A stretch of DNA of 64,000 nucleotides from Anthopleura xanthogrammica. Lineage: Eukaryota > Cnidaria > Anthozoa > Actiniaria > Actiniidae. A program made the translations under genes and the position numbers. Of the stretch, positions 54,350 to 64,000 are shown piece by piece. Below the pieces are notes generated by a model, which saw nothing but the letters and a program-made list of their open reading frames with translations, was not told the DNA's origin and made no database searches. Location: contig OZ025215.1 of assembly GCA_964019055.1 (NCBI GenBank), forward strand, positions 654,001 to 718,000, in the 5' to 3' direction. The stretch's first letter is position 1. Every line of letters starts with the position of its first letter.

Positions 54350-57300
54350 TTAGCTTTCTGCTGGTGTTGCTTCCATGGTCATTTCTGGTTTGCCGTTAGT
54401 AGTTTCAGCTGGTTTGCCGTTGGCTTCTGCAGCATCGGGATCTTGTCGTGGTTTTTTGGCAGCTGTGTCATCATCGCTAGCCTCTTCTGGTTTCCTCTAC
54501 AGAATGCAAAAACTTATCAGGATTAAAAGGATAGAATAAAAACTTATGTAAAAAGCTCACTCTAGGAATCGGAATAGGAGTGGTTACCATAGCAACACTG
54601 GTTGCAACAGAAACTTACCACTGGCCACTAATTGTGACCCAGCAGCAACTGACTGTCCACCCACCTTATTACGGTGCACCAGATGGGAGATGTCTGTTGC
54701 TGCTACCGGTGCCTTCTTTGTTGCAATCTTTTGTAATGAAACACACGGCATTATTAGTACTGAAGAGAAAAATGTTGTGGGTCCCCAGCAACTGGAGGGA
54801 GAGAGAAAGACTGCCATGCTGTTGTTTGTGATGTACAATCTATGATGATTACTTTTTGTGATCTAGACACTGGGTGTGGTTATTGCAAGGCTTTCTTGAC
54901 GTCATCGGTGGTTCTTTTCTTGGATTTACGCAGGCTAGGTTTTTCATAGCAACTCAAGACCCATTTGTTCAGAGAGGCGTATAGTTACTATATTTGAACA
55001 TCTTACACAAATGTATTAAATAGATTTATTATTATTACCCATATATTGATATATACTATGTACTTATTGACTGAGTGGGAGGTCGGAACGGGAAAATATT
55101 TGGCTCGAGGTCCTGAAGTACGGAACGAGCGCAGCGAATTCCGTGCCAAGGACCTCGAGCCAAATATTTTCCCGTTCGGACCGACCTTAACTCAGTCAAT
55201 AAGCATTTTATCATATGACCACATATGAAAAATCGATTTCAAAGCGTTTTTAATAAATGTGAATCAAAATGCGTAGTTTTTACATGATTGACGGCAGCGA
55301 GTCCGAACGGGAAATTATTACACTTTTCGGAAAAGCGTACTTTATTTGCTGACGACATTTTCCCCAAAGGTTTTTTTTAGAATCACGCGTACAGTGAAAT
55401 ACGGTCATATGATAAATTGTACTTATTTATCTAGCCACATATATTACAAATTAGTTTCTAGGCTTATACCCACATATTGTAAATTGTTATTCAGCTAGTT
55501 AGTTATACTATTTTAGAAACGTTATTGTAATTATTTCCCATTTGTGATGCGTGTGAGCATCTTCCTATGTAACATGCACAATTTAAGTCAATAAATTATT
55601 ATTATTATTATTATTATTATTATCATAGATTATTATTATTATTATTTAACAAATAGGTTTAAACAGAGCTCAAGACTTCTCCCAAACTTTCCCGATTGTT
55701 CATATCAGGCTATGTAAACACGGCATAACGTTTTCTATTTGTTTTATAAAATATCGAAATTGCCGTGTTTACATAGCCTCATGTAAACACTGCTATCAGA
55801 GCGCACGTTATATCTGATCTATTTTATAATATTATTATAACTTACCATGGTAACAGGAGCATCTTTACTAGAACTACTTCCAAAACCAATAGTAGTTGAA
55901 CTTCCATTACCCTTAAACAAAAACAGGTTGGTGAGTTGAGAACATGACTATTTCCAAGGGAAGCCACTTGATAGAGGTTCTCCTGTACTTACCATTAATG
56001 AACTAAAATCAGGTTTCTTGCTTGCCTGTTTAATCATTTCACTAGCATCATCAACCTGTCAATCATCATAATCATCATTTCACATATCACTGATGGACTC
56101 AACAACCTACCAAGCCACTTAAAGGGGCACTGGGATGAAAACGCCCCATATTTTGAAAGTCCGAATAGTTCAAGTATTTAAAAATAATATGACTCAATCA
56201 TGATTATGAAAACCAGATTGGCAAAAATTTTAGCCTGGGAGCCACTTGCAGTTGAGAAATTTTGGTTTAAAAACTAAAAGAACAATAGGGTTGGGTAAAT
56301 GACGTCATTGACTCACAATTTAGATGCTGAAAAAAATATATAATTTTTATCTGCAAATTTTGACTGTGAAGAAAATATGTTGCTTGGCTACTATTGGGGC
56401 CATATAGATAAGTTTAACCAAGTTTCAAGTCATTTCCAATTTTCATCGATTTTCATCCAAGTGCCCCTTTAAAGTCCCACTTAACTGACAGTCTGTGAGT
56501 TAGCTGTGCCCTGACCTAGATCAGCAAAAAGGTGGTTTCATGGTTTGATGTTTAGTTTGTATGATTGATAATAATATTAATGTTAAAAGTACCTTGGCTT
56601 TGATTTCAGGGTATAATTCTTGTAACTCTTGCAATTCCTTTCTGTTTGCAACAAAGGGGTTATCATCAGTTGCCTTTTCTTTGCCTTTGCTCTTGGATTC
56701 AGCTTCCTCGATGTTCTTCTGTAGATTTTTGATCCTAAGGTCAATAGTCTCCAGGGCTTGACTGTAATAATCTTTAGATTTCTCATGCATGGACTGGAAT
56801 GAGAAAGCTAAACCAATATTATACGCGCTTAAGACAAGTCAAAGAAAATAGTTTTGAAAATGATGACAAAACCTTGCAACATAATTTGAAGGACTGGTAT
56901 ATGAGACTACACAATATAATACCCTCCTCAGCCCCTCCCCACCCCTTGGAAATTCCAATCCCTATCCATGGGGGAGGTATATGGATACTTTTTGGAACTA
57001 CACAATATACTCTCCTTAGACCCTTAATGCTCCTTGGAAATTCCAATCCCTCTCCATAGGGGAGGTATATGGATATTTTCTGGAACTACACAATATACCC
57101 TCCTCAGACCCTTCCTGCAACTTGGAAATTCCTATTTTTGCAAAGGATACGTTTCTGCTAATAATCTGTTGTCTGGTTCCAGGTGTTCTTTTTGTACGTC
57201 CAAACACTTAAGAAAATCTTCTACTGCACTTAAGAATTGCTCTGTGGATAAACAACACAAAGAAAAAACTCAATGTTTTGTGAATCCTTTGTTTGGGTCT

Positions 57301-60300
57301 CCCTTGATTTGAGGTTTTTCACCCACTTCACCTTTTAGTTACCATAATTAGTTATAAAAAATAATAAAATAAAGAAATGCATTTGTTCCTTTGTTTACTT
57401 TTCCATTCATCCATCCCATCCCATTCATCCCTCTATCAATCTATTCTAAGAGAAGGGATTTTTTTCGTAAGCTACAAGGTTGGATGGAAGTCCCATGCTT
57501 TACTAGACTGGCCCATTGTTTTAGTCTCAGTGCTACTTCGACACCTATCCTTTATTCTTTTTAGACTGGCCCATTTTTTACTTACATGGACATGCTACAT
57601 GGACACCTATTCTTTGTAAATTCGCACAAACCTTGTTCCATTTGAATTTCTCCAAGTTTAAGGTGACACTCTGCAAGCATCAGTTTTCCTTCCTTGCTCT
57701 CTCTCCTGCAATCAGACCCAGGTAACACTATTATGTAAGCACAGGGACTGAGAAGATGGGGGAAGGGGGGTTCTTGCTAATATCTACTAAATTTTCCCCT
57801 TGTCCATACTTGTTTCTCATATTTTCCAATCCCCCTCTCCCTCCCCCACTCTCTAGGGTGCTCCACAGTCCTTGATTAGGACTGTGAAGTACTGTCACCA
57901 ATAAGAACCTCATTACCTGGTCAATACTGACCTTAAAAAAAATACTATTGAATACTTGCAAGGGTGGGGCAGTGGTACGGAGGAGAGGGGGAGGGGAGGG
58001 TGTATCAAAACTTTCAAACTTTCTGTTTACATACTTAAGGAATATCAATCTTGCAACCTCAAGCATTTGCCAAGCCAGCTCCATGTATGTTGGTTCTTCC
58101 TGAAAGAAATAATTTGTCATGACAATTGTTGAGATGTAGCTGCCTATTTCTGTTATTTATTTATTTATTTGTTTACTTGGAAAGCCTAACAGGTCTAGAA
58201 CCCAATTACGAGGCAACCGATAGATCAGATTAGAATTTGGAAATTGGAAAACCAGGAGAAAAAACCTTAAAGTGCTGGAGATAACCAACAAACAACTGTA
58301 GTCACATGACACCAAGCCTGGTGGGGCTCAAACCCACGTCGCATTTCTGAGAGGCGAGCGCTCTTACCATGATGCCACCCATGCTTCCAAAGGGTGCGCC
58401 ACTCATGACTGTCCTCATGCTGACGGCAGATCTGCTCAGACACACGCTCCAATTTTTATGTACATTAAATTTTTCAGGTCTTTTTTTTCCCTTGGCTGGT
58501 GTCAATGTAGTGAGTCAGGATTGTTGGATATGTGTAATTCATGGGTTATTGGCTTACATCGCTTCCCAATCACACGCGTGAATTGCAGTTGCGACAAAAT
58601 AAGGTTTTGGTAGATGTCAATCAAAGTGCTTCCATGACATTGTCAGAAAACACAAAGTAATCAAGGCATGTGTCACGTGGAATGTCATGGAAACACCTTG
58701 ATTGACGTCCACCAAAACCTACTTTGTTGCAACAGCAAATTGTAAGATTCCATGCATGTGATTGGGAAGCGCTGTAAACATGAGCATCTGGCTTGAGAGA
58801 ACTTAGCAATCACTCCCTGTATGATCGATGAAAATAAATTTACATTTTATTTTAACTTAAGATTTTGTGAAAACTTTACCTCTTCAGTTTGTTCAGCATC
58901 AACATTCTCAGCTTCTTCTCCTTCCATGGGTTCACCTTCCTCACCCTCATCATCGCCTCCTTCCTCTTCCTCATCAGCTGCAGATTCTCCTTCTTCTCCT
59001 TCCTTCTTCTCCTCTGATTTTCCTTCCTTTTCTTCTGGTTTGGTCTCTTCAGGTTTCTCATCTTCTTTAGTTGTGCTTTTTTCTGCTTCTTTAGTTTCTA
59101 CATTCAACAAAAAAAATTGTAAGCACATCTAATGTTGTGAAAGAAATTATGCAAAGAAAGAATGAATGAATGTATAAGAGAAAATGTTATGAATGAAAAA
59201 TGAATGGAAGAAAGAAAAAACAAAAGAGAGGAAGAGAAATGGGAATTGGGAAAAAGTAAGAACGAACAGATAGGATTGTAAGTGCATAACATAATTTACC
59301 ACTGGTTTCGATGCTACAGTAGCATATTGCCAATTAACCTGTCGCAAGAATTAGCCTTTTCAAAATTATAGAAATATGTTGCATTATGGGGTTGTTTTTA
59401 GGGACGCTTCTTCGGTCAGTTGGCATTTTATGCATAAAGAAATGAAAGAAATTTGAAAATTAACATGACAATAATTATGATTTCCTATCACTTTTCACTA
59501 TCAGCATGCAAAAAATATGCCATATAAGTATCAAATTGTCCTCTAAAACAGCCCCATGATGCAGCATGTTCTGTAATTCCTGAAAGCTTAATTGTCTCAA
59601 TCAGGCAAGCTAGTAGCAATGAAAACAGTGGTGACAGACCCTTTTCTAATATAGCATCTATGACGTCAAACGAGGAACCTGAGAATGTCCTGGATGTCAA
59701 CACACAATGATTTCCTCTAGCAGCATCCAGGAATGGAATGGTCCAGATTTCAAAACACAATCATTATCACTCATAACATCTAGGACGTTCTCAGACTCCT
59801 TGTTTGACGTCTACGGCATATTTGAAATGGGTCTATTACAATATCACAGCCTTCCTGGAATTAGTAAGTATACATATAATCTTGAAACGGGGTCCGTGCA
59901 GGCTTCTTGTGAAGACATTCAAGGACATTTCAAGGAGTATTCAAGGACCAAAATGAAAATTTTCAAGGACCACATAACGATGGGTGCGATCGGGATTACG
60001 AACTTTTAGATGAGGAAAACAGGCGTTTTGGGTTACAAAAACCTTTCTAAATATTTTTCAAGGAGTATTTACGATTTTCAAGGAATTTTTTCTTTTTTCA
60101 AGGAGTTTCAAGTGCCCTTGAAATGAGTTTTCAAATTCCAGCACTTTTCAAGGAGTTCAAGGACCTGCACGAACCCTGTTAAAAGTATCAATTATGAATA
60201 CAAGACAAAGAAAAACTCACAACAAACATGAAAAGTACAATGTTTGCAGCCATCCACCTACACTAATTTGACACAAGATATTTTCCAACATTTTGATCAT

Positions 60301-63300
60301 TTTTCATAAATAATAACAAGCTTATATTTAAGGCACAGCATGCGACATAATAGCCACACATATCATCTAGCAAGTGACAGTCACAAAATGCTTGGTCTCA
60401 CACATACACAACAATACTACAATTATTCTGTTATTAGGATTTTCCTCGATTGCACATGCATGCATAGCAATAACTGTGCCATTTGGTTATTCGGTCATTA
60501 ATGATCTTGCCTGTTAAAGCACATTTATTACATAATTATAGACCAACTACTGGACAACGCATTATGAATATGCATAATTCATTATATATATTTATAATAA
60601 TTGCTGGGTTTCAATCAGCTGATAAAATTCTTTAAATCTCATTATGTGCTGGTCAAACACTGACCACCATGTACTGTCAGCCAGAAAGAATTCTATTATA
60701 AACTTGTGATTTAGCAGATGAATATTCCGCACGAAATGACATCATGTGAAACCCAGCAATATTTTGGTGTTCAAGAAATAAAAATATATTTTCAGCCTTT
60801 TCTCTTTTTTTCTCATTTTCTCTTTTCTTTGTTTTTCTTTTCTTTTCTTTTCTGGTTAAAATCTCCTAACCTTCAGGAGTTTCATTCTCCTTTTTCTCTA
60901 AAGGTTTTTCCTCCTTTTCTTTCTTGTCCTCTTGTATAGCTTCTTTAAATGCTTCTTCAGTCATGGCATCTGTTACTTCCTTGCCAATTTTCTCTTTTTC
61001 CTCTTCATCTATTTCATTGATATCTGGTCCAACTAGTAACGAAATTAAACAATCGTCTACCCATTCAATCTATTATCAAATGGTTAACAATTTCTTTTTG
61101 GTCAACTTCACAGAAAAAGTAATTTTTCAACTTAATTACAGACCTTAATAGTAATTTGTAGCATTATAAAGAAAAAGTTTAAAAAAATAAATAAATAAAT
61201 GTTTGCAAATTTAGTGAAATTTAGAATATCTAGTAGACTTAAATGAACAAACAATTAGGTAGTATAAGTTTAGTATGGACCACAATTATATTATGATAAA
61301 GATATAAAAAATAAATTTATATACACTGTATAGGAAAAATATATTTGAACTTTGCATTGTTTTTGACTATTTCAGGGTTTTTAAAGCCGCGACTGCATAA
61401 TATGAACTATATATGAACTATAAGCTTGCAAGTATTAAACTAGTATGAAATATTATGTCACATGAATGGAAAAAGAGATAAACAAATGTTGAATACTGCA
61501 TTGATAAATCATAACGGCACTGTACTTTACTGACATTCTGCGCCTTGGATGGAATTGTCGGCTTTTAAAGCTTTTAAGTTTCTTATTTCTTATACAGTAT
61601 TCATAACATTCTTTATCTTTTTTTCAATTTTATCCTGGTATTACTAGTAATACAATAATTCATTTAAAGGAGCCCTACCAAACAAATCTTTGTCTTTCTT
61701 TTCTTTTTCTTCAGTAGTCTTTTCATCTTTGTCTTTCTTGCCTTCTTCAGTCTTCTTGTCATCTTCAGTCTTCTTGTCTTCTTCAGTCTTCTTGTCTGTA
61801 CTCTGCTCACCATCACCATTCTCTTGGACTTCAGTATCAATAGCTATAATATATATGACAGCATTATTATATGCATCAATAACCTTTCTTAAGCTCTGAG
61901 ATAATTCTTGTGTCCATGTGAAGTTATGAACACCATTTTGGTTGAATTTATAACCATTTTTGCTGAAGTGCAACCATTGATGTTTGATGAACCATTTGCA
62001 AACTAGCATTTTGACAGCCGTCATTCAAATAACTTTAATAAGAGACTTTAGGCTGAATTAAGGATTTTAATTCTCTCATTATCTAAAATTTTTAATTGAG
62101 TCTAAAATTTCTCTCAAAAACGTAATTTTCCTGTTTAGTTCTTTGATTGACAGCTGTCAAAATGCTAGTTTGCAAACGAGATATCAGACTTCGCAGGTCA
62201 CACTTCAACGAAATGGTTATAACATTGGTATTTTTTCCACCATCACAACAACCAATATGGTACAGACATACATTTGTGTAGAAATGAACATTGTTAGGGA
62301 TAAGGAGTAGTAGTATCTTTATGTGGATGTTCTTGGGATAGGGCAAATTTGTTGGTTCCAGATAATATCCAATATCAATACCCCACTACGGAAGGAATCG
62401 GAAATTCCAAGGGGGTAGTGGGTCAGAGGAATACAAAATTACAAGGTTGGTATGAAAGAAAATTGGAAATTGCAGAGGGATGGGGGATATTTTTTCAAAT
62501 TCCCTTCATGGTTGGGTATGGATCAGGGTTTGAAATTCCCACAAGATAATTGGCTAATTGAAAGTTGAAAATTACGAATATTGAGTGAAAAAAATTAGCT
62601 TGCATTTTCTAGCTAGTTCCCTTTTTAGAAAAATAAAGTCTTTGCGTTTATGTTTAATCCAGAATAAGACTGTGCATAATATTTACCTCCTTGTAATGCA
62701 TTTCCCAACACACCACCTTCCATCCTGAAAAGATACAACATTAGAGAAAGAGGGGTTAGATCTTGGCTTTGTTGCTTGCTTCTGATTGGCTTATGTTTGG
62801 CATAAGTTTAATCACTTGGTTTTCAATCTAGATTGTCACTGGTTCCAAGTGCAGCATACCTTGAAAGTTAGCTATTACACAGAGAAATTTTCATCTAGGC
62901 CCTTCTAGGTCGAATTAGAATTTAGAAGTTGATTTTTGCAGAAGGATAAAAACCTGAGAACCTGGAGAAAAACCCTCAAAACACATAGCATATGAGACAG
63001 AGTCTGGAGATCGAACTCAGTTTGCATTGGCAAGAGATGAGCGCTCTCAGCGCTACGTCACCCATGCTTCCCACTATACTCATTTTCAACATTTACTTAC
63101 TTATTTTAGTGAGGAGAGGTAAGGGACAAAGTCTAAAAAATGTGGGGGGAGGGGTGGGGACTCACCTTGCTACCTCCAACAGAGATTTGCCATAATAGAA
63201 ATAAGCTTCTCCACATTCATCAGCTGCTTGTCCATATTTCTCGTCACTGTCAAATTAAAATGAAAAACCTTTCATTACGTCCACAATACACAGCCAGAAC

Positions 63301-63935
63301 TAAGTAAATAAGCTCAAAGATCAGAGCTTTGCGACTTTTGGCCCGACTTTGTTCAGTCATGGAGTATTTTATTGCGATATTCGGGACATCTGCGTCCCAT
63401 GAAGAAAAAATCTCGCTAAAAACGGACTTAATCCGATTTAAAAGAATAAGAAATCATTAAACTATAGCTTACAAGGACAGAATACAAGTTAAATAAAGCA
63501 AATTTGTACTTTGTGAATGAATAGTACGAAAAAGTTAGACATTGTTCGACCGCATGCGAGAGAGTTTGAGAACGTTTTTATCTCGAATTCGCAAAACTTC
63601 TTCAAAATTCTACCAAAACTTATGCCTATCTAAAAAGTTTGGACTTTAATATAGCATGAATAAGGTTTAAATAAGCAGAAAAAGACAGACTTACAATTTT
63701 TTCGTCGCTTCTTCGAAACATTTGACAGCCTCCAAATTCTCGTTACAAACCAAATGTACCTTCCCTTTGCCCATCAATTTTTTGACATCTTCGCTAAGAA
63801 ACGAGAAAAAAAAAGTTAGCTGTGATAAAGTTAAGACATTAAATTAGCTTTATACAAAATATTGTGAGAATGAAAGGGGTTTAAGTACTCGAAAGTGGAG
63901 CTTGAAGCAGCAGTATTTTCTGTTTCCGTAGCCAT
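54350..63935 (-). CDS. NASP: NASP histone chaperone (SHNi-TPR family)
   Basis: Fifteen minus-strand exons: 63935-63889, 63793-63695, 63246-63166, 62724-62687, 61843-61679, 61032-60871, 59097-58880, 58099-58035, 57705-57632, 57241-57151, 56827-56593, 56055-55993, 55911-55846, 54727-54665, 54496-54350. Phases agree; the product is 537 residues. TPR1 ([20 protein letters not shown]) and the start of TPR2 are followed by a long acidic Lys/Glu-rich insertion in exons 5-7, the typical interruption of TPR2. The rest of TPR2 ([15 protein letters not shown]), TPR3, TPR4 ([10 protein letters not shown]) and a Glu/Lys coiled coil follow. The tail [15 protein letters not shown] resembles the conserved C-terminal motif and basic nuclear signal (AAKKPRQ). 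NASP stores and transfers H3-H4 and binds linker histone H1. The exon 14 donor was set at AAG|GTGGGT because it alone keeps the tail in frame. Confidence 0.95.
55063..55203. mobile_element. 141-bp near-perfect palindrome
   Basis: CTTATTGACTGAGT, GGTCGGAACGGGAAAATATT and TGGCTCGAGGTCCTGAAGTA are mirrored almost completely, the halves meeting at GAGCGCAGCGAATTC. A second inverted pair (TTTATCATATGACC at 55207 and GGTCATATGATAAATT near 55403) follows on one side. Confidence 0.9.
55594..55646. repeat. (ATT)n microsatellite
   Basis: ATT units, interrupted once by CATAG, in a NASP intron. Confidence 0.95.
55707..55779. repeat. 19-bp perfect inverted repeat
   Basis: AGGCTATGTAAACACGGCA and its exact complement flank about 35 bases; probably a small MITE in a NASP intron. 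Confidence 0.8.
56910..57140 (+). repeat. About 90-bp tandem repeat, 2.5 units
   Basis: CACAATATA recurs at 56910, 57001 and 57089, each unit carrying CTTGGAAATTCCAATCCCT and GGGGGAGGTATATGGATA. Single copies occur at 24135-24250 and, partly, near 22.5, 38.6 and 62.4 kb. Confidence 0.85.
58205..58392 (-). mobile_element. tRNA-derived SINE copy, best preserved
   Basis: Read on the minus strand: GGGTGGCATCATGGTAAGAG (A box), GCGCTCGCCTCTCAGAAATG, then GTGGGTTTGAGCCCCACC (B box GGTTTGAGCC). This is the layout of a Pol III tRNA head. The body continues with the GGTTTTTTCTCCTGGTTTTC block shared by other copies. Confidence 0.8.
58554..58780. mobile_element. Palindromic MITE-like element
   Basis: ACATCGCTTCCCAATCAC, TTTTGGTAGATGTCAATCAA and TTCCATGACATT are mirrored by AATGTCATGGAA, TTGATTGACGTCCACCAAAA and GTGATTGGGAAGCGCTGT. 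About 227 bp in a NASP intron. Confidence 0.85.
59638..59832. mobile_element. Palindromic MITE-like element (TAGACCCATTTC-type end)
   Basis: AGACCCTTTTCTAATATAGC, ATGACGTCAAACGAGGA and GAGAATGTCCTGGATG are mirrored by CATCTAGGACGTTCTC, TCCTTGTTTGACGTC and ATTTGAAATGGGTCT. Confidence 0.75.
59886..60181. mobile_element. Element with GGGTCCGTGCAGG inverted ends
   Basis: Starts GGGGTCCGTGCAGG and ends CCTGCACGAACCC. The interior repeats TTTCAAGGA/TTCAAGGAC many times. About 296 bp in a NASP intron. Confidence 0.75.
61735..61800 (-). repeat. 15-18 bp coding repeat in NASP exon 5
   Basis: On the minus strand GACAAGAAGACTGAAGAA is repeated, encoding [18 protein letters not shown] in the acidic insertion. 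Confidence 0.85.
62900..63075 (-). mobile_element. tRNA-derived SINE copy
   Basis: Minus strand: GGGTGACGTAGCGCTGAGAG (A box), CGCTCATCTCTTGCC, then GAGTTCGATCTCC (B box, near consensus GGTTCGANTCC). The body shares the GGTTTTTCTCCAGGTTCTC block. Confidence 0.75.
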
Positions 63936-63976
63936 GTTGGTTCTGTTCGAGTCGTCTTCAAATGAACTTCAAAGAA

Positions 63977-64000
63977 TTTTCGCGCCCCTTTTTTTCCCGC
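63977..64000 (-). promoter_or_regulatory. Two E2F-type sites upstream of NASP
   Basis: TTTTCGCGCC at 63977-63986 and TTTCCCGC at 63993-64000 both match the E2F consensus TTTSSCGC and lie 42-65 bp upstream of the NASP start codon. NASP is an S-phase histone chaperone, so E2F control fits its role. The site at the right edge may continue outside the window. Confidence 0.6.

Noticed and set aside
54605..54664. Longer version of NASP exon 14 ending GTGGCCAGTG
   Set aside because: Its phase leads to a stop in the last exon; the donor AAG|GTGGGT at 54665 joins [10 protein letters not shown] to RKPEE as in the family.
58205..58392. Possible functional tRNA gene on the minus strand
   Set aside because: The A and B boxes are present but no acceptor stem closes and the same head recurs with a common body, so it is a SINE.

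Overview
The window reads as nuclear DNA of an early-branching animal. It is AT-rich and intron-rich, every intron I could place is GT-AG, and the proteins look like ordinary metazoan orthologues. A cnidarian, probably an anthozoan, is my best guess from the overall style (AT-rich intergenic DNA full of short palindromic transposons, a HELZ2-type helicase gene). I cannot prove this without a search.

Six protein genes could be reconstructed exon by exon, with reading phase matching at every junction. (1) 1-8549 (+): the 3' part of a HELZ2-like gene, an RNB exoribonuclease domain followed by an Upf1-like SF1 helicase; it runs off the left edge. (2) 15263-18638 (+): a 193-residue Ras-family GTPase ending in a CAAX box. 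(3) 20342-21587 (+): NDUFB7, a complex I subunit with twin CX9C motifs. (4) 34756-22274 (-): a 19-exon SARA/endofin-type FYVE protein (ZFYVE9/ZFYVE16). (5) 42852-50371 (+): the PKA catalytic subunit, 350 residues and collinear with mammalian C-alpha numbering. (6) 63935-54350 (-): the histone H1/H3-H4 chaperone NASP. NDUFB7 and SARA converge tail to tail, as do PKA and NASP. The genes do not form one pathway; this is an ordinary housekeeping and signalling neighbourhood.

Gene-free stretches are 8550-15262, 18639-20341, 21588-22273, 34757-42851 and 50372-54349. They and the introns hold many short repeats: at least four recurrent MITE-like inverted-repeat families, several single-copy palindromes, tRNA-derived SINEs, tetranucleotide arrays with higher-order structure, a 35-bp satellite array, and a duplicated Ras 3' end carrying a nested insertion. 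The most interesting regulatory signals are two E2F-type sites just upstream of the NASP start, a CCAAT-CRE cluster upstream of the PKA catalytic gene, a candidate distal 5' exon chain for PKA, and a MITE family whose arm carries a consensus CRE octamer. I found no CRISPR array, rRNA, intact tRNA gene or clearly novel enzymatic system. The unusual content lies in the repeat and regulatory layers.
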